This document shows, piece after piece, positions 16,416 through 24,649 of a stretch of 64,000 bases of DNA. The DNA comes from Collinsella aerofaciens (lineage in GTDB: Bacteria; Actinomycetota; Coriobacteriia; Coriobacteriales; Coriobacteriaceae), in contig NZ_JADPCJ010000006.1 in the NCBI RefSeq assembly GCF_015670795.1, positions 1 to 64,000 on the forward strand, written 5' to 3'. The notes below the pieces were generated by a model that was not told the origin of the DNA, did no database searches, and was given only the letters and a program-made list of their open reading frames with translations. The position numbers and the translations under genes are program-made. Numbering within the stretch: position 1 is the first letter of the stretch; each line of letters begins with the position of its first letter.

Positions 16416-16759
16416 GCGAGTCGCTGGATTGGCTTTCCGGTTAGTGCGATTGGCGGATTGTACTGCGCTATTGCGAGTCCGGTGCGTAGGAGAAGTGCGG
16501 GGAAAATCGAAACTCGCCGAGCGCACATCGATTTTTGCCAACAAAACTGCAGGTCGCGGATGCCCAAAACAGGGGACTGTTTGACAGATCTCGGTTTTTC
16601 ACCGTACCCCCGATTGGGTGCGCATTTAGCACCCTCGATGTCCCCACATTCCCTAAAAAAGTTCTTAAAACAGCCTTAAAGACGTTTCAGCTCGCGTTGA
16701 CAGCGTAAAATACGCATGTTTGACTATGTCTAAAGTGGATTTTAGGGGGGGAGTGCGCC
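16416..16759. other. 344-bp spacer upstream of the pel operon
   Basis: No gene is supported. It ends in an A/T-rich stretch with TAAAAAAGTTCTT (16656-16668) and TTGACA at 16697-16702, which is a good -35 box, but no -10 at normal spacing was convincing. The promoter of the operon is probably here. The TAAAAAAGTTCTT string recurs just upstream of the tRNA-Asn promoter (about 50164-50176), where it may act as an upstream AT element. GGGGGGAG before 16760 is the ribosome site. Confidence 0.45.
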
Positions 16760-18898
16760 ATGGAGGTGCTGGTTGTTGGCAACACCGCATATGTTGACGA
16801 TGACTTTTGTGCCAAGGCGTTCCCCGGGGACCATGTCCAGGTCGTCGCTGCCGCGGAAGCGCGCCGCGACGAGTCATCGCCCCATGCCTCGTGGAAAGAG
16901 CTTCTGCAACACCTGGATCAGGCCTACGAGTTCGACCGCGTGGTCTACCTATCCAATTACCTTACCCCGCATACCGATACCGTGGGCGATATCGAGCTGC
17001 TGCGTTCGGTCTTTCGCGCGTGCATGGGTCGCCGGGTCCAACTGCTGTATGTAGCGGGGCCCGCGGGTGCCGAGGGCGCCGCCGATGCCGCGGGGCGAAC
17101 GGGCAAGGGCATTATCGCGCACGCAGCCAACGACCTGTGCCGCTACTACGCTGCTCGCGAGGGCGTTCAGACCAAGATTCTGCGCGTGCCGTTCCTGTAT
17201 ACCGCGTCTGCCGCGCTGGAGGACCCGTTTTTGGTGCCGTTGTTCGACGCGTGCTCAACCGGATCGGTCGCTCTGCAGGGCGCGCAGGATGCGGCGTTTC
17301 CCCTGCTGTGTGCCGAGGAGCTTGCGGTGCTGGTACGCCGTATCTTCGATAGCTGGGATGGTAACTTTGAGACGCTCGACGTAGCCGATACCTTCCATCA
17401 CACGGCGGGTGAGGTGGGCGACGCCCTCAAGGCGCTGTTCCCCGGCCTTGCCGTTGCCTATGGCGATTCTGCCGGCTACGCCCTGCCCGCCAGCGACGTC
17501 GCTCGCGTGCGCTATGGCTGGTTTCAGCGCTATGACTTGCTGCGCGATCTCTCGACCATTCAAGCGCGTTGGGATGCTGGCCGCGCAAAGAAGGTCAACC
17601 CCTTGCGCGCCGCCATCGACCGCATCCAGATGCGCACGCTGCCTATTAAATGCCTAGAGACGGGCGTTGCCTGGGTTCTGTTCGAGGTACTGGAGCATCT
17701 GTTCTCACAATCGGTCCAGCTCAACGTGCTCGATTATCGCCTGCTCTACGTGGTGCTGATCGGCACGCTGTATGGCTTGGACTTTGGCCTGGTTGCGGCG
17801 CTGCTGGCGTCGGTGGGTTTGGCAGCCAGCTACTTTACTCAGTACGGCTATACCTTCCAGGGTCTGTTCTACGAGCCGTCCAACTGGCTACCGTTTATTG
17901 CGTACTTTGTGGTGGGTGCCGTGTGCGGCTATGTGCAGCTGCGCAACAGCGAAGCCATTAGGGCGGAGCGCGATCAAAACGAGCTCGTGCGCAACCGCAA
18001 TACGTTCCTTACGCAGCTCTACCACGACGCGATCGAGGACAAGCGCGCGTACAGGCGCCAGATCGTGGGTCGCCACGACAGCTTTGGCAAGATCTTTGCC
18101 GTGACGCAGGAGCTCGACGTACTCAACCCTCGCGACATCTATCGCAAGTGCTGCGAGCTTCTGGGCGAGATCCTCGAGAACGATTCGGTGGCGATCTACC
18201 ATGTTTCGGGCGGGGCATTTGCACGCCTGGTGGCAGCAAGTCCTGCGATTGCCGAAGATGCCGCACGCTCACTCACGCTTGAGCAGCTTGCACCTCTTTT
18301 GGGTGACGGGGGTCGTTCGAACCTGTGGGTGAACCGCGAGCTGACGCCGGGGCTTCCCATGTTTGGATACACGATCGAGCGCGACGGGGCACCCGCCGTG
18401 TTGATCTTTGTGCGTCGTGCGGCCGAAAACCAAATGACCCTCTATTATCAAAACCTGTTTCGCATCTTGTGCGGGCTGGTCGAAAGCGCGCTGGGCCGTG
18501 CCTTTGATTATGAGGCGGTGGCGCAGGATAAACGCTGCGTTGACGGCACTTGCGTGCTCAAGCAGGTGGCCTTTGGCCAAGAGCTCGCGGCGGAGCAGGC
18601 GCTGGCAGATAGCAAGATGGGGAGTTTTTTGCTCCTGCGCGTGGTACCGGGCATGGAGCCTGTCGGCGAGCTGGTGGGCGCAATCGGGTCGGCAATCCGC
18701 GAGAGCGACGCGGCGGGCTTGGTCGACGGCGACGTGCTCTACCTGCTTATGCGCCAGGCAAAGGCGTGCGATCTGCCCATTATCCGCGAGCGCCTGAGCG
18801 CAAAGCAGATTGCGGTGGAGCCCGTCGATGGCGAGGACATCGTGGCGCTGTTGCAGCACATCTCTTACACCGGTGACGGTGAGGGGGGTGCCGCTTGA
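16760..18898 (+). CDS. pelD: PelD-like c-di-GMP receptor with N-terminal SDR-like domain
   Basis: A 712-residue inner-membrane regulator of Pel-type exopolysaccharide synthesis. Residues 1-270 resemble an extended SDR/epimerase fold, but the nucleotide-binding loop is degenerate (VVGNTAYVDDD) and the YxxxK site seems replaced (KGIIAHAAND, about 116-124), so this part is probably not catalytic. Four membrane segments follow (about 297-395), then a GAF domain (about 440-590) and a degenerate GGDEF domain. Its active-site motif is DGDVL (656-660), while an RxxD I-site, R647-E-S-D650, stands five residues before it, as in c-di-GMP-binding PelD proteins. It should bind c-di-GMP and switch on the PelF/PelG machinery. 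It heads an operon of overlapping genes. Confidence 0.85.
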   Translation: MEVLVVGNTAYVDDDFCAKAFPGDHVQVVAAAEARRDESSPHASWKELLQHLDQAYEFDRVVYLSNYLTPHTDTVGDIELLRSVFRACMGRRVQLLYVAGPAGAEGAADAAGRTGKGIIAHAANDLCRYYAAREGVQTKILRVPFLYTASAALEDPFLVPLFDACSTGSVALQGAQDAAFPLLCAEELAVLVRRIFDSWDGNFETLDVADTFHHTAGEVGDALKALFPGLAVAYGDSAGYALPASDVARVRYGWFQRYDLLRDLSTIQARWDAGRAKKVNPLRAAIDRIQMRTLPIKCLETGVAWVLFEVLEHLFSQSVQLNVLDYRLLYVVLIGTLYGLDFGLVAALLASVGLAASYFTQYGYTFQGLFYEPSNWLPFIAYFVVGAVCGYVQLRNSEAIRAERDQNELVRNRNTFLTQLYHDAIEDKRAYRRQIVGRHDSFGKIFAVTQELDVLNPRDIYRKCCELLGEILENDSVAIYHVSGGAFARLVAASPAIAEDAARSLTLEQLAPLLGDGGRSNLWVNRELTPGLPMFGYTIERDGAPAVLIFVRRAAENQMTLYYQNLFRILCGLVESALGRAFDYEAVAQDKRCVDGTCVLKQVAFGQELAAEQALADSKMGSFLLLRVVPGMEPVGELVGAIGSAIRESDAAGLVDGDVLYLLMRQAKACDLPIIRERLSAKQIAVEPVDGEDIVALLQHISYTGDGEGGAA

Positions 18899-19800
18899 TC
18901 TCGCTTGTCGTTGCTGCCGTCTTGCTGCTGATTCATGCGCTGGTTTGCCTGATGCTGTGGACGCTCATGAAGCTGGGCCTGCTGCCGGTGCGCGGGCACA
19001 TGTTGGCTGTGATAGTGCTGGTGCCGCTGTGGGGCCCGTTGCTGGTGGTTCTGCTATCGGCCCGCAGCGCGGTGTTTGGCGAGGGGCTGAAAGAGTCTGC
19101 GCTGGAGTCGCTGCGCTTCAACGACGACCTACATCGCAGCATCCTGGTGCACGACCGTGACGCCGATGCAGGCGTAGTGCCGCTCGAGGAGGCGCTCATC
19201 GTCAACGATCCGGCATGCCGGCGCCGCCTAATGCTCTCCATGCTCACCGAGGAGCCCGACGCGTACCTGGCGCAGCTGCAGGCGGCTAAGCTTAACGACG
19301 ACGTTGAGGTGGCGCACTATGCCGCGACGGCGGTGGCGCAGATCTCCAAGGAGTCCGACCTTAAACTGCAGCAGCTGGAGCGCGCCTTTAAGACGGACCC
19401 GAGCTCGCAAAACCTCAACGAATACTGCGATTTTCTTGGTGAATACTTGGGCTCGGGCTTGGCCGAGGGGCGCGTGGCTCAGATTCAGCGCCAACAGTAC
19501 GCGCGCCTGCTTGCGCGTCGCTGCGAGCGCGAGGACACCTTTGAGCTGCGCATTCGATATGCGACGGCGCTGGCCGATGTCGGACAGATTGACGAGGCGC
19601 AGGCCGTGATCGACCAGCTGGTGCTCGACGTGCCCGAGGAGCAGGAGGTTTGGATGCTTTGCCTGCGCCTGGCCGTGATGCGCCGCGATGGTGACGAGGT
19701 CCACCGTGTGATCGATGCGATTGACAAGCAACATGTATATTTGAGCGCCGACAACCGCGAAAAGTTGGCGTTTTGGCGCGACGGGGAGGAGGCCAGATGA
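18895..19800 (+). CDS. pelE: PelE-like membrane-anchored TPR protein
   Basis: A 301-residue protein with two membrane segments near the N-terminus (about 2-28 and 36-57) followed by an all-helical region with TPR-like repeats (about 75-295), the PelE layout. In Pel systems it links PelD and the transport complex. The TTG start shares bases with the PelD stop (TTGA), behind GAGGGGGG. Sequence conservation is low, and the assignment rests on architecture plus position between pelD and the deacetylase gene. Confidence 0.75.
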   Translation: MISLVVAAVLLLIHALVCLMLWTLMKLGLLPVRGHMLAVIVLVPLWGPLLVVLLSARSAVFGEGLKESALESLRFNDDLHRSILVHDRDADAGVVPLEEALIVNDPACRRRLMLSMLTEEPDAYLAQLQAAKLNDDVEVAHYAATAVAQISKESDLKLQQLERAFKTDPSSQNLNEYCDFLGEYLGSGLAEGRVAQIQRQQYARLLARRCEREDTFELRIRYATALADVGQIDEAQAVIDQLVLDVPEEQEVWMLCLRLAVMRRDGDEVHRVIDAIDKQHVYLSADNREKLAFWRDGEEAR

Positions 19801-21677
19801 GCGTGGCGCAACATATCCGCGACCGTGCAGGGCGCTTTCGTTGGATGGGACTCCTCGTGGTGTGGGCGGTCTTTATTGTCATGGCCGCCGTGCTGCTGGT
19901 GGAGCGTGCCGGCGTGCAGTACGGTGCGGGCCAGCATAAGCTGGGGATGCTTGCCGCCAACGATGCGGTGCCGGCCTCCTCGGCGATGTTTGGTCAAAAG
20001 CCCACGTGCCTGGTCATTTCCGATTCCGATCAAGCTGGCGTCGAGGACGTAAAGGAGCAGTTCGACCAGATCCTGCTTGACATGAAGATCGCGCACCGCG
20101 ACGTGGATCTTGCCCTGGACGGCGCGGATGCCATTCCCTCGCTGACGTCCTTCGATCGCGTGATTTTGCTCATGCCGTCGCTCGATGGGCTCGGTACGCA
20201 CCTGAGCGACATTATGAGTTGGATGAGTGCCGGCGGTTCGCTTATGCTCGCGATGCCGCCGGATAACTCGAGCTATCTGCAAGTGATTGCCTCCAAGCTT
20301 GGGATCGAATCGGCCGGATATGACTATGCGACAGCCGAAAGCATCGTGCCGAGCGAGGACTTTATGCTGGGCGGGGGAGAGCGCTACGAGCTCTCGGACC
20401 CCTTTGATTCGTCGCTTTCGGTTTCGCTGCGCGAGACGGCTCGTGTGTGGGCTAAGACCGGCGATGCGGGTGTCCCGCTCATTTGGTCGAATGACTGCGG
20501 TAGCGGGCGCACCGTGGTATGCAACATTGGTATCTACGACAAGGTCATGCGTGGCTTTTACGCCGCGGCGATCAGCCTGCTGGGTGATGCCACGGCCTAT
20601 CCGGTCATCAACAGCGCCGTGTTCTATTTGGACGACTTTCCTAGCCCCGTGCCCTCGGGTGATGGTACTTATATCAAGCGTGATTACGGCCTTTCCATTG
20701 CCGATTTTTACACCAAGGTCTGGTGGCCCGATCTGCAAAAGCTCGCGCAAAAATACGGCATTCGCTATACCGGCGTGATGATCGAAAACTACGAGGACGC
20801 GGTCAACCAGACTGAGCCCGCGCGCCAACCCGATACCACGCAGTTCCGCTATTTTGGCGGCATGCTGCTGCAGATGGGCGGAGAGCTGGGCTTTCATGGC
20901 TACAACCATCAGCCTCTGGCGCTCTGGGACACCGACTATGGCACGCTGTACGACTACAAGACGTGGAAGAACGAGGAGACGCTTGTCGCTTCGCTTAACG
21001 AACTTATCGCGTTTCAAGACGAGGTCCTGCCCAACGCTCATGGCTCGGTTTACGTGCCGCCGTCAAATATCCTTTCGGCCCGCGCGCGCAAGCTTATCGG
21101 TACCGATGTTCCGCGCATTAAGACCATTGCCAGTACGTATTTTGAGGATGGCACCGACCTGCCGTATGTGCAGGAGTTTGGCGTGGCGAGCGATGGCATT
21201 GTGGAGCAGCCACGTATTGTTTCGGGCGGCATGGTCGACGATTCCTATATGCGCCTGGCAGCCGTGTCCGAGCTCAACATGCACTACGTGAGCACGCACT
21301 TTATGCACCCGGACGATCTGCTCGATCCCGATCGCGGCGCCAGGCAAGGCTGGGAGGTCTACAAGGGCGGCCTGACCGACTACCTGGACTGGCTTACCAG
21401 GTCTGCGCCCGACCTGCGTCGCCAGACCGGCTCGGAATGCTCTGGTGCTATCCAGCGCTTTTCGTCCGTGACGGTGAGCGTGGATACCAGCGCGGATGCC
21501 TGGACGCTTAGTCTGGGCAATTTCTACGACGAAGCGTGGCTCATGTTCCGTGCCAACAACGGCGAGGCGGGTGCAGTCTCGGGTGGCGATATTACGCATC
21601 TGACGGGCGACCTGTGCCTGGTCAAAGCCACGGACAAGACGGTGACCATTGCGCGCAAGGAGGGTAGCGACAAATGA
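19797..21677 (+). CDS. DUF2194 protein, PelA-type polysaccharide deacetylase homologue
   Basis: A 626-residue exported protein: one N-terminal membrane anchor (about 17-40), then an extracytoplasmic region. The middle holds a flavodoxin-like part and from about residue 280 a carbohydrate-esterase-4-like part (AVFYLDDFPSPV, with the Asp pair; ELGFHGYNHQPL, with the His pair), the usual metal-site pattern of deacetylases. This matches the stand-alone PelA deacetylase proteins of Gram-positive Pel loci, which lack the hydrolase half of the Pseudomonas enzyme. ATG at 19797 overlaps the PelE stop (ATGA) behind GGGGAGGAGG. It should de-N-acetylate the exported polymer and give it positive charge. 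Confidence 0.82.
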   Translation: MSVAQHIRDRAGRFRWMGLLVVWAVFIVMAAVLLVERAGVQYGAGQHKLGMLAANDAVPASSAMFGQKPTCLVISDSDQAGVEDVKEQFDQILLDMKIAHRDVDLALDGADAIPSLTSFDRVILLMPSLDGLGTHLSDIMSWMSAGGSLMLAMPPDNSSYLQVIASKLGIESAGYDYATAESIVPSEDFMLGGGERYELSDPFDSSLSVSLRETARVWAKTGDAGVPLIWSNDCGSGRTVVCNIGIYDKVMRGFYAAAISLLGDATAYPVINSAVFYLDDFPSPVPSGDGTYIKRDYGLSIADFYTKVWWPDLQKLAQKYGIRYTGVMIENYEDAVNQTEPARQPDTTQFRYFGGMLLQMGGELGFHGYNHQPLALWDTDYGTLYDYKTWKNEETLVASLNELIAFQDEVLPNAHGSVYVPPSNILSARARKLIGTDVPRIKTIASTYFEDGTDLPYVQEFGVASDGIVEQPRIVSGGMVDDSYMRLAAVSELNMHYVSTHFMHPDDLLDPDRGARQGWEVYKGGLTDYLDWLTRSAPDLRRQTGSECSGAIQRFSSVTVSVDTSADAWTLSLGNFYDEAWLMFRANNGEAGAVSGGDITHLTGDLCLVKATDKTVTIARKEGSDK

Positions 21678-23101
21678 GAATCTGCTTGGTACTCGAGGGT
21701 TGCTACCCCTATGTGCACGGCGGCGTGTCTACCTGGATGCACGGCTACATTACGGCTATGCCCGAGCACGAGTTTGTGCTGTGGGTGATCGGCGCGCATG
21801 CTGCCGACCGTGGCAAGTTTGTCTACGAGCTGCCCGGCAACGTGGTCGAGGTGCACGAGGTGTTCCTGGACGATGCCCTGCGGCTTTCGGGCGAGCAGCA
21901 CGAAGCCAGTTTTAACGACCGCGAGCGCGAGGCGCTACGCCGTCTGGTGTCGCTCTCCAATCCGGACTGGGACGTGCTGTTCGATATCTTTCAGCGCCGT
22001 CGCGTGCATCCGCTCTCGTTTTTGCAGAGCCGAACGTTTATGGACATCTTCCGCGACGTGTGCCTTGCCGAGTACCCCTACACGCCCTTTGCCGACGCAT
22101 TCCACACCATGCGCTCTATGCTGTTGCCGGTGCTCTACCTGCTGGGCAGCGAGGTGCCGGTTGCCGATGTGTACCACGCTATCTCGACCGGCTACGGCGG
22201 CCTGCTCGCCTGTCTGGGCTCAAGCGTTCACCATGCGCCGGTGCTGCTCACCGAGCACGGCATCTATACCCGCGAGCGCGAGGAAGAGATCATTCGCGCC
22301 GATTGGGTGGTGCCGTCATTTAAGGACCGCTGGATTCGCTTTTTCTACCTGCTTTCGGAGGAGATCTACCGCCGCGCCTTCCGCGTGACGAGTTTGTTCC
22401 ATAACGCCCGCAAGACGCAGATTGATATGGGCTGTGATGCGGACAAATGCCTGGTTATCCCCAACGGCATCCAGTTCGATCGCTTTAAGGATATTCCCTT
22501 AAAGCCCGATGATGGCTGGGTGGATATTGGCGCAGTGGTGCGCTTGGCGCCCATCAAGGACGTCAAGACCATGATCTATGCCTTCTTTGAGCTGCACGAG
22601 CGCCTGCCTAAGGTGCGCCTGCACATCATGGGCGGCGTGGACGACGAAGAGTACGGCGCCGAGTGCCACGCGCTGGTCGATACCCTGGGCGTGCGCGACC
22701 TGATCTTTACCGGTCGCGTCAACGTGGTCGAGTACATGGAAAAGCTCGACTTTACCATTTTGACGAGCATCTCCGAGGGCCAGCCGCTCAGCGTGCTGGA
22801 GTCGCTTGCAGCGCGCCGTCCCTGCGTGACGACCGAGGTGGGCTGCTGCCGCGAGCTACTCGAAGGCGCCCCGGGCGACGACTTTGACGTGGCGGGTTTT
22901 GTGACGCCGCCTATGTATCGCAAGGGCTTGGCCGATGCCATGGAACGCATGTGCACAAGCCGCGCCCGCCGTATCGAGATGGGGGAGCGCGGCCAGCGCC
23001 GCGTTGCCACGTACTTTTTGCACGAGCAGATGCTCACCAACTATCGCGCACTGTACGACGAGACGGCGTGTGCGTTTAACCTGCCCAGAGAGGGGGAGTA
23101 G
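21674..23101 (+). CDS. pelF: PelF-like glycosyltransferase (GT4)
   Basis: A 475-residue cytoplasmic GT-B transferase. The N-terminal EGCYPYVHGGVSTWMHGYI is the hallmark of PelF, and the donor-binding end has TSISEGQPLSVLESLAARRP with the E-x7-E type pair, plus NGIQFDRF and a VVRLAPIKDVKTMIYAF segment. PelF polymerises the sugar chain from UDP-sugars together with PelG. The gene overlaps the deacetylase gene by four bases. Length matches the family. Assignment is strong, being supported by the diagnostic N-terminus and by pelG next door. Confidence 0.92.
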   Translation: MRICLVLEGCYPYVHGGVSTWMHGYITAMPEHEFVLWVIGAHAADRGKFVYELPGNVVEVHEVFLDDALRLSGEQHEASFNDREREALRRLVSLSNPDWDVLFDIFQRRRVHPLSFLQSRTFMDIFRDVCLAEYPYTPFADAFHTMRSMLLPVLYLLGSEVPVADVYHAISTGYGGLLACLGSSVHHAPVLLTEHGIYTREREEEIIRADWVVPSFKDRWIRFFYLLSEEIYRRAFRVTSLFHNARKTQIDMGCDADKCLVIPNGIQFDRFKDIPLKPDDGWVDIGAVVRLAPIKDVKTMIYAFFELHERLPKVRLHIMGGVDDEEYGAECHALVDTLGVRDLIFTGRVNVVEYMEKLDFTILTSISEGQPLSVLESLAARRPCVTTEVGCCRELLEGAPGDDFDVAGFVTPPMYRKGLADAMERMCTSRARRIEMGERGQRRVATYFLHEQMLTNYRALYDETACAFNLPREGE

Positions 23102-23104
23102 CCG

Positions 23105-24649
23105 GTGGCCGGAATCGGTTTTGAGCTCAAGCGCCTGTTTAGGCGTAAGGGTCTGTTTGCCACGATGCGCGCCTATGGCTACGCCGGCATTGTGTGTACG
23201 GGCCCCATGCTGCTGGGCGTGCTGCTCCAGGTGGGTATCTTGGTGCTGTGCGGTCTGTGGGGTGTGGGCCGTGCCAACCAAGATCTGCTGGTGTGCATGG
23301 TGACCTATACGCTGCTGGCGTCGCTCACGCTCACGAGTTTTTTCTCTATGCCGGTCACGCGCTTTTTGGCCGATATGCTTTTTGCCGAGCGCGAGGATGA
23401 GATCCTACCTTCGTTTTGGGGCTCCAACGCCATTATGCTCGTTGCGGGCACGGTGCTCTACGGCGTCTTTTTGCTGTTCTCGGGCGCCACGCTGCTGCAG
23501 GGGCTGCTGTGCCTGTGGCTGTTCAACATTATGATCGTCAACTGGAACGGCATGAGTTACCTCACGGCCATCAAGGATTACCGCGGTATCCTGTGCAGCT
23601 TTGCGGCTGCCATTGGCGTGGCGTGCCTGTGCGCCCTGGCCGCGCTGGCGCTGGGACTGCCGCCGGTCGAGGGCCTGTTGGCATCAATTGCTCTGGGCTA
23701 CGGCGTCATGCTCGCCTGGGACGTGGTGCTGCTGTACCGGTATTTTCCGCAGAGCGATCGCAGCCCCTGGCTCTATTTACGGTGGCTTGATCAGTTTATG
23801 CCGCTGGCGCTCACGGGCTTGTTTACCAACCTGGGCCTCTTTGCGCACTTGGTGATAATATGGGCCGGTCCCATTGGTGTGCAGGTCAAGGGCTTGTTTT
23901 ATGGTGCGCCCTACCACGATGTGCCGGCGCTCATCGCGTTTTTGACGATCCTGGTCACGTCCGTCAACTTTGTGGTCTCGGTCGAGGTCAACTTTTATCC
24001 GCGCTACCGCGACTACTACAGCCTGTTCAACGACGGTGGCGTGGTGGGCGACATTGTGGTGGCCGAGGAGGAAATGCTTGCCACGCTCAACCGAGAACTG
24101 CGTTTTTGTGCGCTCAAGCAACTGTTTGTGACGGCGGCGGTCATCTCGCTCGAGACCACGGTGCTGTCGGCCCTACCGTTGGGCTTTAACAACCTGATGC
24201 ACGGGTATTTCCGCACGTTATGCGTGGGCTATGGCCTGTATGCCGTGGGCAACACGATCCTGCTGATCTTGCTGTACTTTACCGACTACAAGGGGGCCGT
24301 GCTGGCTTCGCGACTGTTTGCCGGTGTGGCCGGGCTGGCGACTGCCGTTTCTCTGCTCTTGCCGCAGCAGTTTTACGGCTTTGGCTTTTTGTTGGGTGCA
24401 GCGGTGTTTTTTATCGTGGCGCTGCTGCGGCTCGATACCTATACCGCCAATTTGCCGTATCGTATCCTGAGCCAGCAGCCCATTGTGGCGACCGTCAAAA
24501 CGGGCTGGTTTACACAGCTGGGCCGCTTGCTCGACCGTGCCGAACAGCGCTATGAGGAAGGTCGCCATAAGGGTGAGCCACATGGCGCGTTTGAGCGCGC
24601 AGTAGTTCACGTGTATCGCAAGCATTGGGGAGGTTCTGATGACCGATAG
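23105..24649 (+). CDS. pelG: PelG-like polysaccharide transporter
   Basis: A 514-residue membrane protein with about twelve spans. It opens with MAGIGFELKRLF, the conserved PelG start, and belongs to the polysaccharide transporter superfamily. It moves the growing Pel chain across the membrane with PelF, PelD and PelE. The start is GTG three bases after the pelF stop, behind GAGGGGGAG. The C-terminal 50 residues are charged and probably cytosolic (RAEQRYEEGRHKGEPHG). Its end overlaps the cotH-like start by eleven bases. Confidence 0.9.
   Translation: MAGIGFELKRLFRRKGLFATMRAYGYAGIVCTGPMLLGVLLQVGILVLCGLWGVGRANQDLLVCMVTYTLLASLTLTSFFSMPVTRFLADMLFAEREDEILPSFWGSNAIMLVAGTVLYGVFLLFSGATLLQGLLCLWLFNIMIVNWNGMSYLTAIKDYRGILCSFAAAIGVACLCALAALALGLPPVEGLLASIALGYGVMLAWDVVLLYRYFPQSDRSPWLYLRWLDQFMPLALTGLFTNLGLFAHLVIIWAGPIGVQVKGLFYGAPYHDVPALIAFLTILVTSVNFVVSVEVNFYPRYRDYYSLFNDGGVVGDIVVAEEEMLATLNRELRFCALKQLFVTAAVISLETTVLSALPLGFNNLMHGYFRTLCVGYGLYAVGNTILLILLYFTDYKGAVLASRLFAGVAGLATAVSLLLPQQFYGFGFLLGAAVFFIVALLRLDTYTANLPYRILSQQPIVATVKTGWFTQLGRLLDRAEQRYEEGRHKGEPHGAFERAVVHVYRKHWGGSDDR

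Noticed and set aside
16697-16730. Promoter of the pel operon at TTGACA
   Set aside because: The -35 box is good, but no acceptable -10 box lies 16-18 bases downstream, so a promoter is not asserted.
11914-16759. Integrative element or prophage covering the accessory island
   Set aside because: No integrase, attachment repeats, tRNA target or phage structural genes were found at or inside its edges.
19485-21041. 518-codon antisense open frame opposite pelE and the deacetylase gene
   Set aside because: Spans the ends of two overlapping real genes and has no recognisable domain.
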